From: Butyriboletus loyo
Lineage: Eukaryota; Basidiomycota; Agaricomycetes; Boletales; Boletaceae
DNA: 64,000 nucleotides
Reading direction: 5' to 3'
Assembly (NCBI GenBank): GCA_038093515.1
Contig: JBBPSI010000010.1
Coordinates: 186,001 to 250,000 of the forward strand
This document shows positions 11,586-22,628 of this stretch, in pieces (within the stretch, counting starts at the first letter, position 1; the number at the start of each line of letters is the position of its first letter). Under the pieces are notes generated by a model, which was not told the origin of the DNA, made no database searches, and saw only the letters and a list, made by a program, of their open reading frames with translations. The position numbers and the translations under genes were made by a program.

Positions 11586-12342
11586 TGTTGGGAATTGCTA
11601 GGAGGGGGGGAAACGAATGACTTACCGAGATCGCAAACTCTTTTAAAGACGGACAAAGGGCGCTCGCCAATCGATACCCGATGTGCAATGTTTTGCGATC
11701 ATCAAGCTATTACATAAATTAAATATCTAACATTAATCAGAAATATTTCCTGTCATTGCTGGCCCACCACAGCTCTCCGAAGTCCCTCGTTCAGCGATCC
11801 GTCCCGCAAATATTATAATGTCTTGACAACCTCAGCCCAGTCATTCAAAGTCCCGGAATGATTTGGCCCTCCATCCATTAAGGCAATGACCCAACCCGGC
11901 AAGTGGTCGTTTCGCGTTGAATTGGACGCTGCTTGGCTGATTTTGGAGATATACACGCGGTACATCCCACCGATCAATCACTGAAACGGTTGCTGGGGCG
12001 CATCTGCAAAGCAGACAGTAACGTTATCGCTTGACGACACCCATCTGAGAGCTCTGATTGGTGGATTTATCGATGACGGAACTTTTGGCGAGCTTTTTGC
12101 TCGGTTTTGACTCGGCTACGTTTGCAGATGGGCCCTGGTTTCCGATGCTAACCGAGTGCTACATTGACAGACTGCTACCCATTGGTTCCGACCAATAGCC
12201 GTTTCACTGATGGGCCACACTCGTTGATCATCAAAAGGTTACTGGATCCATATGTGAAAACTACAGCAGATACAAACCGTATCTACGCACAGCTAAAGTC
12301 GTGAATGTCGTAAATTGTCGTTGATGGGAATCGCTAGCCTTG
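11586..12342. other. Intergenic: sedolisin promoter and MITE copy
   Basis: Gap between the sedolisin start and the stop of the sulfate permease gene, both on the minus strand. It contains A/T-rich sequence near 11705-11755 and a MITE-family copy ending at 12212 (separate entry). Confidence 0.5.
12125..12212 (-). repeat. MITE copy A (CATCAGTGAAAC family), one end diverged
   Basis: Read on the minus strand, the sequence begins CATCAGTGAAACGGCTATTG, then GGTCGGAACC, GTAGCAGTCTGT, GTAGCACTCGGTTAGC and TCGGAAACC. It parallels the copy at 56982-57090 almost base for base for about 75 bases. The second terminal repeat is not recognisable here. A related ACTGAAACGG motif near 11980 could mark a longer, older element spanning about 11973-12212. 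Confidence 0.65.
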
Positions 12343-15157
12343 CTAGTCATGCCTTGGTTCGATACGCGCAATAGCCTCTCCAAGGGTATCGCAGAATGCA
12401 TCGGGACCCAACAATTCGACAATACCCGCGTTTTCAAGCACCTCTCGGATTCCAGGTCGGAGGTGTGCGATGTACAGGCGGACACCTCGGTGCTGAGCAA
12501 ATCAGGGACGTGTCAGTAAAATGAAATCAAAATATTGGCCGGTGTTTCATCCTCACATTGTATGCCTCCAACAGCTCGTGGAAAATTTGTACAGCCCTTG
12601 ACATTCGAATCAGTTGACATGAGGCAACCAATGACAAAACTGTTACACATACGTTGCATCACAGCTCTCGACATCCGCCATATGAAAGACCAACACGCCA
12701 GGGGGTTGTCTTCTGGGCTCCTCAGATGGATGCGCGCGGTGAGCACCATACAGCTCAAATCTTCGCAATCGTCCTGTTGGAAACGTTAGTCATTGCCGCA
12801 GTACGGTCAGACGACAACACACACCTTTTAGTTGGGAGCTATTGGCTGAAATAATGTAAGTAAAGCTTGACGCTGTTATAATTACTCTGCGTACCGAAAT
12901 CAAGGCTCTCCCGAATGCGCACGATCAATGTACCAGGAATGTCCTCTGCTTCGGGGACATCAGTCACAGATCGCCACTGATTTGTGCCAGGAACGCGGCC
13001 CTGTGTCAGATGTAAAGTCAACAAGCCCAAATTACGGAAGATTCGGCAGGACCCACAAGCACCGTCATACGTGGTTTCGACGACCGCCGGACAACAAGCA
13101 GAAGCGCTATAATCAAACTGACTACGATACCAATCTCAACGTTCCAGATGACAGAAAGAGTGAACGTGATGAACATCATTGCCAAATCCATCCATGCTCC
13201 GATCCTAGAGTTAGATCCTCAGGTTAGGTGCGCTTGCTTGAAGGAAAACAACGTACTTGTAGTAGTATACCAAGTCGTGTGGAATCTCGGAAACGAGAGA
13301 CATGGCGAACAAACAAATGCTGTGGAGACTGGAATCAAAACGGGGCATATGATATGACAAGGGAAAGACAAACATGGAAGCCAATACACATGTGGGCAAG
13401 AAGTAAAGAGTAGGAAGGAAGAAGAATGTTGCCAGAAGAACAAGCACTGCGGTGATTAGCGACGCCAGCTGCGTTCTGGCACCGATATCGCCATTAATCC
13501 GAGACCTGTTATCTTGTGGGCTTTAATGTCCAAACAGATGCGAACTGTACGAACCTCACGATACCACCGAATGCGGGAAGGGTTCCTGGAATAAATGATC
13601 CAGCAAGATTGGCCGTACCTAACGCAACTAGCTCGCGGTTCGGACTGATTGGATGACCGAAGCGGTCCCCGTTCTGCTTCGCAGCTACAATGCTATCCAA
13701 GAACCCAATGACCGTGACTAGACTGTGAAGGCCAACAGTTAGCTGTCGGCTCCACGTGCAGCGAAGGAACTCACATCGCAGTAGATGTTGTGCTGCGCAA
13801 GAAAGGGTACGTGTGTGAGCCCAGAGGAAACTTGAAGAAATGTTCGCCAGTCGATACAGAGACAGAACCGAGAATCGCGACGCCATCTTGATCCCAATGC
13901 AGCTCATTGGATATCCCTAAAAGAATGTCAAAGCAGAGGCACTACTGGCACCACCACGGCTTACAAGTGGAGGCAACGACGACGAGAAGAACCTCGGGAA
14001 GTCGATAAATCCACCAAGTTCTCTTGAAAAATTCCTTGAAAAGTCGTAGGAAAATCAGAACGAGTAATACTCCAAAACTGATGAGGGTTGTCAGTTTATG
14101 GGAGTGTGTCCAACCATAATCGACGAGAAAGAGCATCCTGTCTAGAGTCGTTTCAGGACGGACTTGGCCCTCCAAGGCACCCAAACCAAACATCGGGATG
14201 AGTTGCTCACTACGCGCGACATCAACGTGTGTACAGCAACGGGAGGAAATGATACGCACACGGCGATCACGACTGCAACGGCAGTCACAAACCCACGGAG
14301 AAGGGCACGACTGAGAACGACATCCAAAAAACCGAGGCGAAGGAAACCCAGAAGGAACGCGAACAAACCAACCTGGCGTTGGTGTGTGTAGCATCTTGAT
14401 GAGGATATTGGGAAATCGTACCTGAACACCGATCGCAGTGGCCACAGCAATACCTATTTCATCGGGAGAAGAATCGGGGTACGCGTGACGATGCTCGGTG
14501 ACAGCTTGACCGACGAGCAGGGACAAAGCAGCCTCTGGTGCAACATTGAGTTGTCTTGAGGTTCCAAGTAAACTGTAGGCTATGGGCGGTATAGAGGCTG
14601 CGAACTGACAGGAAAGGGTAGTACCAAGTCGATATGAGACGAAAATTGTTCCTTACAAGGCCAGCAGTTGGACCAATCTTGGCTAGCGATGCACCGTAAC
14701 TGACCGACTGGGGTATGATCATAGCAGCGATTGATACGCCAGCAAGTACATCGCCACCGAGGCTGGACTAGAATGAGAAGCGGTGCAGGGCAGACCACGA
14801 AAACTTACAGAGAGAACGAGTAGTCAGGGATCCATGCGGTTGAAGGCACGTAATATCTCAATCTCCTTGCGAACTTGGTGTCACGTATTTTTGACCGCTT
14901 GACCCCTTCGAGGACTGGGAAGACGAATTGGTTTCCAGGTGGATGGGACCTAGTAATAGAGACTCACCGACGGTCGAGGCCGCATCTGCCGCAGAGGGTG
15001 TGTTTGCGCCATACTGAGCTGGACCAGCTTCGACATCGTCTCGGTTGAGGAGGGGTGCACTCTCTCGCGCACGCACCATTCCACGAAATGAGGAGATGGA
15101 GGTAGAAGTCGAAATTGTATGGGGCGGAGTGTCATTCGCATGCGAGTTGGCACTCAT
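12343..15157 (-). CDS. Sulfate permease, SLC26/SulP family with STAS domain
   Basis: Multi-spanning anion transporter, probably proton-coupled sulfate uptake at the plasma membrane or transport at the vacuole. The N-terminal cytosolic segment (first about 100 residues, from ATG 15157) is Ser/Thr-rich. It is followed by the SulP signature around AAMIIPQSVSYGASLAKIGP and then hydrophobic helices (GLFAFLLGFLRLGFLDVVLS, ALLRGFVTAVAVVIAV, LISFGVLLVLIFLRLFKE, GFLDSIVAAKQNG, TLPAFGGIVR, NGDIGARTQLASLITAVLVL). The C-terminal cytosolic part (about 13000 to 12343) reads GTLIVRIRESLDFGT and ends with GVRLYIAHLRPGIREVLENA, which is the STAS fold. About ten short introns are needed. It lies head-to-head with the subtilase gene. 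Confidence 0.88.
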
Positions 15158-15679
15158 TTCGAATATACAACCGGGGGGTGCAGCTAGCTGATGGTGGACT
15201 CCACCAAGGTGACACGAGGCAGTTCATGTGGCGAAGCTACTAGTACGCAATGCCGAGCGGGACTGCGCTCTCTGGGCGTCACGTGCATCGACATAGTAGT
15301 ACTAGCGGCGGTTCAAGGCGGTGGCTTCGAGGCGTCTGTCGATATGCGTGTCATATAATTACTTTACATGGTCGGTTTCCCCAAGGACGCAGCATACTTC
15401 TCGCGGAGAAAAGGATTGCTCCGCTTGACCAATCGAGAACCGAGATACGTGAATGGCACCTATCTATAAACGGCTGTGTGCGTCGCGATAACATCGAGCG
15501 CAACGCAAAGTATATCAGGTGAAACTCGCACAGTCTGACTCGCTGAGGGACTCATTTTCATAACGGACTGGCGCAATACCGGAGACACACGCCACCGAAA
15601 CCAAACAAAGCCAACCACAACAACGAAAACCGTTAAGTAGTAAGCCGCGACGGTACACCACTCTTTCTATCCGTCCGTG
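15158..15679. promoter_or_regulatory. Divergent promoter between sulfate permease and subtilase
   Basis: About 520 bases shared by two diverging genes. A GACCAATCG (CCAAT-type) site lies at about 15426-15434 and a TATAAA at 15465-15470, oriented toward the subtilase about 210 bases upstream of its ATG. The assignment to either gene is inferred. Confidence 0.4.
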
Positions 15680-17266
15680 ATGTCCCAATTCACTCTTGTC
15701 CTTCTGGCGGCGTCACTGGCCTCCTCAGCGCTGGCCACCCCCCTCTCTACCTCTCCATACTCACAGCGTCGTCCTGATTTCGGTGTCGCCCCCCTCGTCG
15801 AGGTCGAACACGTCCACGGTACTATCAACAACTCGTACATCGTCGTCTTAAAGGATGATATACCCTCATCGCTCATGCAGAACCACCTCAACTTCTTGCA
15901 ATCAGCTCATGAGTCCGACTCCTTCCTTGGCGACAATGTTGCGTCTGGTCTTCGCCACGTCTACGACACCCACATCAAAGGTTATGCTGGAGAATTTACC
16001 GACCGAGTTCTAGAGCAAATACGTAGAATGCCAGAGGTTGATTTCATAGAGCGCGATCAGATTGTCCATACCACCGACATTGGGCCGATCTACACCCAGA
16101 AAAGCGCACCATGGGTATCCTCCCCTTTCTTTCGCTTGTATCTCCACTCTAATGCTCTATCCTAAAGGGTCTCGCTCGCATTAGCCACAGGGATAAACTC
16201 ACCTTCAGCACTTTCACGACCTATGCATATAATCCAGACGGTGGCCAGGGTGTTGACGTCTACATCATCGATACCGGTATCAACATTCACCATTTCGAGT
16301 TTGAGGGCCGTGCCTCTTGGGGGAAAACTATCCCAGCCAACGACGTGGATGAGGACGGTAATGGTCACGGTTCACACTGTGCCGGTACCATTGGATCTCG
16401 AAAGTATGGTGTCGCCAAGAAGGCAAACCTCATTGCTGTCAAGGTTCTTGGTTCCAACGGCAGTGGATCCATGTCCGATGTCGTTGCAGGTGTTGCGTGG
16501 GCTTCGCAACAGGCTCAGATCAAAGCTGCAGCTGCCCGTGCTGAAGTCGCTGCGACCGGCAAGACTGCTCACAAGGGTTCCGTCGCCAACATGAGTCTTG
16601 GAGGGTCCAAGTCGCCATCCTTGGACATCGTCGTCGATAGGTCCGTCGATGCTGGACTCCACTTTGCTGTCGCAGCTGGTGTGTAAACTTCGAATAACAT
16701 TCTGTTCCATCTGCTCATGGAATCTAGGTAACGACAACAAGGACGCCTGTAACTATTCGCCCGCGGCCTCTAAGAACGCAATCACTGTCGCAGCTTCCAC
16801 GCTTGCTGATGAGCGCGCTTACTTCTCCAACTATGGTCCATGTGTGAATGTCTTTGCTCCTGGTCTCAACATTCTCTCCACATATACCGGTTCCCCAACG
16901 GCGGTTGCCACGCTCTCGGGTACTTCCATGGCATCGCCTCACGTTGCTGGCCTGGTCGCGTACCTCCTCTCCATTTACCCTTCTGTCACATTCAACCCTT
17001 CCATTCCTTTCCAATTCTCTCCCGAGGCTTTAAAGGTTGAGAGGGCATATACTTCCTTCTATACCGTTGCTCGTGCGGCACTCCCTTACTGGATGTCTCA
17101 ATACCTTCCTTCACCCGACTTCTTCGCTCCGGTTCCCGGGGGCCCTGTCACCATAACTCCTACCGAGTTAAAGGAAGCTCTCGTAGTGCTCTCGACTCAA
17201 GGCATCATTACGGACGTAGGCAAGGGTTCACCTAACTTGCTTGTTTTCAACAACGCCACCATCTGA
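15680..17266 (+). CDS. Subtilisin-like serine protease (S8, proteinase K type)
   Basis: Secreted or vacuolar subtilase. The ATG at 15680 starts a signal peptide ([18 protein letters not shown]). An I9 inhibitor propeptide follows ([24 protein letters not shown]). The catalytic domain has Asp in [10 protein letters not shown], His in [15 protein letters not shown], the oxyanion Asn in [12 protein letters not shown] and Ser in [20 protein letters not shown], so the triad is complete. Introns at 16115-16167 and 16679-16727 are canonical and keep frame. After the catalytic core the protein continues about 85 residues with a PELK-type C-terminus. The family resembles proteinase K and yeast vacuolar proteinase B/cerevisin; the location cannot be settled from sequence. 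Confidence 0.92.
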
Positions 17267-17662
17267 GGGAGGGACTTGGGTCGTTATTTTGTGATATTAT
17301 CTAATGCTATAGTGAAGCGCGAGCTATTTTGACATTTCCAATCTACATCTTGATCTACTCTGCAAATGTACTATAAAGTGCCGATGACTCTGCAATCGCT
17401 CACAATCAGGTCTTTCGAATGATTGACCACAAACGTATACATTCTGATACAGAGAAGACTGTGATCGCAGCTTAGCAATATTGAATGCCTCAAGAAAATC
17501 GCTTTCCAACGAATTGGTATATGTAACGATTATCCGAGACGTAGTACTTAAGTAGAGTGTGCTATGTACCAACCTTGCACTTGTTGCCAAACCTTACTCG
17601 ACAACGGGACAAAGTGCTTGTTCCTTGATATTGAAATCCAGCCTGCAGACTTTTCGATGCAA
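17267..17662. other. Convergent intergenic gap
   Basis: About 400 bases between the subtilase stop and the stop of the small minus-strand gene. It is probably two 3' UTRs. No coding signal is seen. Confidence 0.5.
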
Positions 17663-18308
17663 TTACACCCAGTGTGTAACAATGAAGGCCTCCTGCCTCA
17701 GCGCGGCGACCGCCTGCGCATCCGAGTCCCGATCCGCTTGCCACGCCCGTACCTCAATCGCCCTCGCGATCTCGTGGAATGCCGCTCCGCACCCTTTGTG
17801 TGCTGGAGGGAATGCGGCGAGAAGACTTCGATGAAGAAGCAGGGTGTCTAGATAAACGCCGTTCGTCGTCTGAAAGCCGCCTGCAGCGGGGTAAGGGTAC
17901 GGAGAAGGAGAGAGGACGGGGGACTCTGGGGCGAGCGAAGCGAGGATGGACTGAAGGAAGTGGCATGCGGGGAGTTGGGAAGGTGGGGCGGTGATAGATG
18001 AGGTGAGCAGGGAGTCGGGGTGGGGTTGGTCGGAGGAGCTGGACTTTGAGCTTGATGACTCCGACGCGTCGGACTGTGGAGGGTATTTGAGTGAGGAAAT
18101 GAGTGAGGTCGGGTGGAAAGGTGCGGGGACTCACATGGTATGCCGGGTGCTCCGTGCTTGCATCGTGCTCGTTTGCACTTTGCAATGCATATAGGACATA
18201 GTCCGCCGTTTCTGTTTCGGGAACCTTTCTCCAGTGATCGTCAATGATAACATCCTCAGAAATGGACCGGACGCAACTAACCTTGAATTTACCCTTGGTT
18301 AGAGACAT
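17663..18308 (-). CDS. Hypothetical 175-residue protein
   Basis: Not recognised. Three exons (18308-18282, 18224-18135, 18073-17663) with phase-0 GT-AG introns give one continuous 175-residue frame, which is good evidence for a real gene. It begins MSLTKGKFKVPETETADY and has a serine-rich linker (ASESSSSKSSSS). A helical C-terminal half includes GVYLDTLLLHRSLLAAFPP, GCGAAFHEIARAIEVRAWQ and AVAALRQEAFIVTHWV. There is no signal peptide or membrane helix. The 3' exon is GC-rich with strong coding bias. I cannot assign a function. Confidence 0.6.
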
Positions 18309-19825
18309 GGCCTGTAGGAGTTGACAAAGATCGACCTCCGGCTGATAAGCCTATGGCATAGCGAGAGTTGAGCGATTCAGTCGTCCATACAGGCGATGAT
18401 CCTCACCGAAATGCCGAACTCGTGCCCTTGGTCATATCCTACAGCGACCATGGGTCCAACTGGAGATGTCATTTCAATATCCATCGCGGCCGTGACGGTG
18501 TTTGGAACAAAGAATGGGGAGGAGAGCAGATGTCAGATATCGGTTTAACGGGTCATGCACCCTTTTCCAGTATATGTACCTGCGCCTCCGGAGGACATGC
18601 GGAACTGGGCACTTTGCCTCGTGTTCGCGGCACGACCCGGACATCAGTGTTACCGGAAAGCTCCCTCGTTCTAGGGCGGACCTGTGGCAACGTGTCTCAA
18701 CTAGTCACCAAGCGAGGGCACATTTCGTCTGTAGATTGTGGTCGAGACTTGGGCGACGGGGAGAAGCATGTGATGACTATAGGAAAGATGTCGACCTGGC
18801 TAACTCTGGAGTCTGGACGATCCGTTCATTGGCCTGCCTACACCCATGTGCCCAGAGGGCACCCGCACCCTACCCCTCCGCTTCACCCGTGATCCATGAA
18901 CGTGAAGCATGTCAGGCCTGGGACGACCCAACGTGTGCACGGCAGCCCTGAAACTAGTCCGGGGACCAGCCCGTCGATGAACCTGAGACAGACAGTCAGC
19001 ACAATACACATAATGCTGGTGTGTGAACGAAAGAAAGAAAAATAGAAACGACTCAGAGAGAAGATTTGATCCCTGTCTCTGACGACAGGGAGAGGATCAT
19101 TCAGAAGCGCCTGGGAGACCTCCTATCAAACACACAAAACTGATCGATACAGCATTCTCATCCTTGTACTCTCAAGAGTGGGAGGTGCAACAACCGTCTC
19201 AGACTCACCGTGACGATAATCCGTAGACCAGCGCCAGGCTGTGTGCACTTTGATGGATGTGACTTGGCGGATGCCATAACACTTGTCGATTCCCACGATG
19301 AGACCGCTGATCGATTGATCTCTCCAGTACTGCGTTATCACTTCTGCCTTTGTTTTCTAGTTTGCAACATTCCATGCACTCCAAAGACCGCATTTCAGTG
19401 TGTAGTCGTTCCAACGACACCCCACAACGCTGTGCTTGGAAGGGCTCGGCAACCTGAAACAACGTGGTCATGCAGCACAGCAACGTGCGTTTCCTCGGGG
19501 CTCTGACGTGACATGCTTGTCAGCCTTGGAGAACCCTGAGTGCTCCGTGTTTGGGCAGCCTTACTAGTATCTCGATCAATACGAGGCCAAATCCACCAGT
19601 CAGCTGACAACGTCCGCTAGCGCCAAGCGTCGTATTAAACCGACGCCTGCTTTCGCAGATCCACCAAGCTCCCTCCGCGACAAATCAAGAACTGTCTGTA
19701 TCGATAGCTCCTGTCAGTTTCCCAAGTCAACTTTATTTTATAGTTCATCCCTTTTTCGCAGATCGCCGCTAACGGTCTCGTAGGGCCACTTCCAACTGCA
19801 GGTCGCCTTTTCGTAGCTGTCTGCT
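18309..19825. other. Intergenic, no convincing gene
   Basis: About 1.5 kb. The longest open frame (18368-18892, 174 codons) has no recognised motif, and an overlapping frame of similar length makes it doubtful. The right end should hold the promoter and leader of the membrane protein gene. Confidence 0.4.
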
Positions 19826-20793
19826 ATGGATGATCACCCAAACCATGCAAGAGGTGCGCGGGAAGCGTATAATACTCCACGTATGCCATGTGAGCCTTAT
19901 GGGACCGAATAACCCTATTTACTCACGCTCGCCCTCCGTTGTAGGCGAAAAGGACGCCGTTGGGGGGCCAAGCAATAGCAGAGGCAAATCTGGCGAGGGC
20001 AATTTGCCAACTTCAAACTCTCGTGAGGATGACGAAGCACAACTGAACTCCGATCTAATGAACGCCTGGATGCAACGAATGCAGTCTCTCACTTTTGTGG
20101 TACGTCGATGATGGTGTCTTTTAGATCATATTTTAACTTTACTAATATGACACAATTGTATCAAGACTGCCTTTCTGGTATCAACGGACGGGATGCTCTT
20201 CACCTTGACAGCTCTCAACACCCAGATCGGACTTCCCACAAGCCCGGCTTCTCGTGAGCTGATATATTCTTGTCTTGCTGGAGCCTTGATTTTGCACATC
20301 TGTGCATGTAGGTGGCTCTTGTGTTGTCATTCTCATTCCATTCAATGCATGCATAGGTATACTTGGTTATATCGCGTCGTTCGCATTGATCCGTCACCGG
20401 ATCCTCGATGCTTCTGGTGAGGATGATACGAAGGTCGGAGGCATTCAATCCTCAGGTCTAGGTGCAGCTCAACCAGCACAGCGTCCTCCACGAAGGTTTA
20501 TTGTACTAGAGCCAGTGCGCCCGCTACGCTGGTTCACGACTTTTCTGCAACGCCCAGACAGACTTCAGTTCCTTTCCGTTTCGCGATCCTCTCGATCTCC
20601 GCCGCCGCCGCCATCGTCTCTTCTAACGCGTTGTTATTATACCACCCTTTGTCTCACTACGGTTGGATTTATCTTGGCAATTACCGGAATACTCTCGTAT
20701 GTATGGGCTGGCTTGCCAGTGGTAGTTGGTATATTTTCTACCATTTGTTTGGGTATCGGTGCCAGTGCAGGCATATTGGCGCTTGCTTGCTAG
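19826..20793 (+). CDS. Hypothetical four-helix membrane protein
   Basis: Predicted 262-residue protein from four exons (19826-19880, 19945-20099, 20166-20307, 20357-20793). The first about 70 residues are polar and probably cytosolic (MDDHPNHARG...SREDDEAQ). Four hydrophobic segments follow: TAFLVSTDGMLFTLTALN, ELIYSCLAGALILHICA with GYIASFALI, LCLTTVGFILAITGILSYV, and LPVVVGIFSTICLGIGAS. A proline/arginine-rich loop (QPAQRPPRRF, PPPPPSS) separates the two pairs. This pattern, a short polar head, two helices, a charged loop and two helices, recurs in large unnamed agaricomycete families. The function is unknown. Confidence 0.65.
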
Positions 20794-22366
20794 GTTGCAG
20801 GTGCGGTCTATCCTGCGCTTTCTGTAGATATCGATGTAATCCGAAGCTTTCATGTTGGCGTGCCGGGCCGGTTTTTGTTCTAAAACAGGCCATGAACGTG
20901 TCATCCTCTTTTTGGCAGGTGTTGTATTCCTTCCCTGTGTAATCCCTCGGCATGGTCCTGACCATGCCCAACGATTGCTCACAAATTCGTAGCAAGTGCT
21001 ACCGTGTCGTCGCCGCCCACACGATCTTTGCGGACAGCCATACCATCTTGCTGATCCCGCCCCACGCATTCAAAGGGATTGCCAAACTAGTGTCTGATGG
21101 CGTATTCACTTGAACACGGGTACTAAGACACTGCTCAGAAAGGCACCATGACGGTTCTTGCATACAGGTGAGACGTGGCTTCGGGGTTTGTGAAGGATTG
21201 GGCTGCAATCTCAGAGAACCACGGACAATATTAATGCCGGGTCGTGTGGTTGTTGTGCCTTGGAAGAAGATAAGCACACCGAAACAAGTATGGAGGGCGG
21301 TCTGTGACGTTGCGATTGAGACCGATACAATGGCAAGGGACCCTGGGGTGCAAGCTGCCACCTCACCTGCTTGATATCTCGCGAAGCTCAGTGCTCTGGA
21401 CTTTTGCCAGCGCGAACGAACAAACAAAGAGTCGTAGTTTGAACGATGTTATGCTCACGATGTTGTGATGTTGTGTGTGAAGCGACATGTGAATAAATCC
21501 TAGTCTTGCCGAACTGCAACTAAGATGCGAAGGGCACCGCCGATGAGTCCCCCCTCTACGGCTCTTCGCATGAGATGTTGCGTACTGTCACCGATCTGCC
21601 AACATCGGACTTTATCAGGCACTCCGAAAAGTACTTATCAGCGTGGGAGGTGTGTGTTGCCGTTGAAGTAGCAATCGAGCTGCAGCAGACTTGAACCTTT
21701 ACGGCGATTGGCATCATCCACGAGGATGAGGAGCGGGATCAGAGTACGAACTTGGTCGATTCATCACAAGCCGTCCGAGAGACGGAGCGATAATACGAAA
21801 AGTTGGACTGTCGTACGTGCGGAACTCGGAGGTGTTGTGTGGATCTCTCCAGTGGGTGATAATTTTCCGTAGGCTAATGATCTGAATAGATTCGATTTTG
21901 AGGCCATGAAAGCAACTCCTGCCATCCCAACCAAAATCGTTTTTCTGGTGGGTGGATTTTGAATCTAATCGTCGGATGGGAAGTCATATCGATCTAAATC
22001 CCTGTGTCTCGTATATTTCGGCATTGGGACAAAGGGACACCCAAATAGGACAGTCAATAAGCAACTTGACATGCAGGGCAGTGAGGTGATGTGAAAGGTG
22101 AACGTTTGAACAAGCTAACATCCGCATTTGGTCTGAAGGGAAATGCCAAAATTGGTTCGTAGCTTTTCCGCTAACCACATACGGTAGGTTCAAAGGGAGA
22201 TGTGTCTACAGCGCGTTGCGACGGGTATAAAGACAATTGGCGCATCCCGATTATGACTTAGTACCAGGATCAACTAAGCCACTTCGCGCCACTCTTATTG
22301 TTCTGCGCTCTGCTTCCATTTCCCGCTAGACGCACTTCAGAACAATAAACGCATCCCAAAATCGAT
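20794..22366. other. Intergenic, no convincing gene
   Basis: About 1.6 kb with only scattered short open frames on both strands (longest 142 codons on the minus strand, unrecognised). The right end holds the promoter of the small peptide gene. Confidence 0.4.
22225..22230 (+). promoter_or_regulatory. TATA box of the small secreted-peptide gene
   Basis: A GGTATAAAG element lies about 140 bases before the ATG at 22367. TATA-containing promoters in fungi often drive inducible, highly expressed genes, which would suit a secreted peptide. This is inference. Confidence 0.4.
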
Positions 22367-22628
22367 ATGTACGGCGCAAAGTTCATCGTCCTCTACGTTA
22401 TTGCTGGCTTGGCTGCCATGGGTAAGTCATCCAGCCATTCTTCGGAGTAAACATTCTGATGGATGCTTTTTAGCCTCTGCCTCACCTATCCCTGTTGCGG
22501 ACCCTAACGTGCCCATTGGCGACACCGATGTCAGCGCTGTGAGTGTTTCCCAATCTTCTGTAATCACAGTCAAACTGACCATAGACATAAAGCGCGGCGC
22601 TGGTGGCTGCGGTCGCGGTTGCCTCTGA
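22367..22628 (+). CDS. Very short secreted peptide precursor
   Basis: A tiny gene with a clear signal peptide (MYGAKFIVLYVIAGLAAMA), then SASPIPVADPNVPIGDTD as a pro-region, and a Gly/Cys-rich C-terminus GAGGCGRGCL ending at TGA 22626-22628. Exon 1 is 22367-22421 and the first intron 22422-22473 is canonical. A second intron with a strong GTGAGT donor at 22539 may end at the weak AAAG at 22592, giving about 51 residues. If it is retained, the frame stays open and inserts 18 codons that end in Lys-Arg, a Kex2-type site directly before the GAGGCGRGCL decapeptide. Ending that intron at the better ATAG (22584) would instead give an early stop. No family is recognised. Confidence 0.55.

Noticed and set aside
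18368..18892. Plus-strand frame of 174 codons considered as a gene
   Set aside because: No motif, no supporting splice structure, and an equally long overlapping frame. Not enough to call.
22367..22628. Short peptide considered as a mating pheromone precursor
   Set aside because: It has a signal peptide and ends GRGCL, not a C-terminal CaaX box; basidiomycete pheromones lack signal peptides and end in CaaX.
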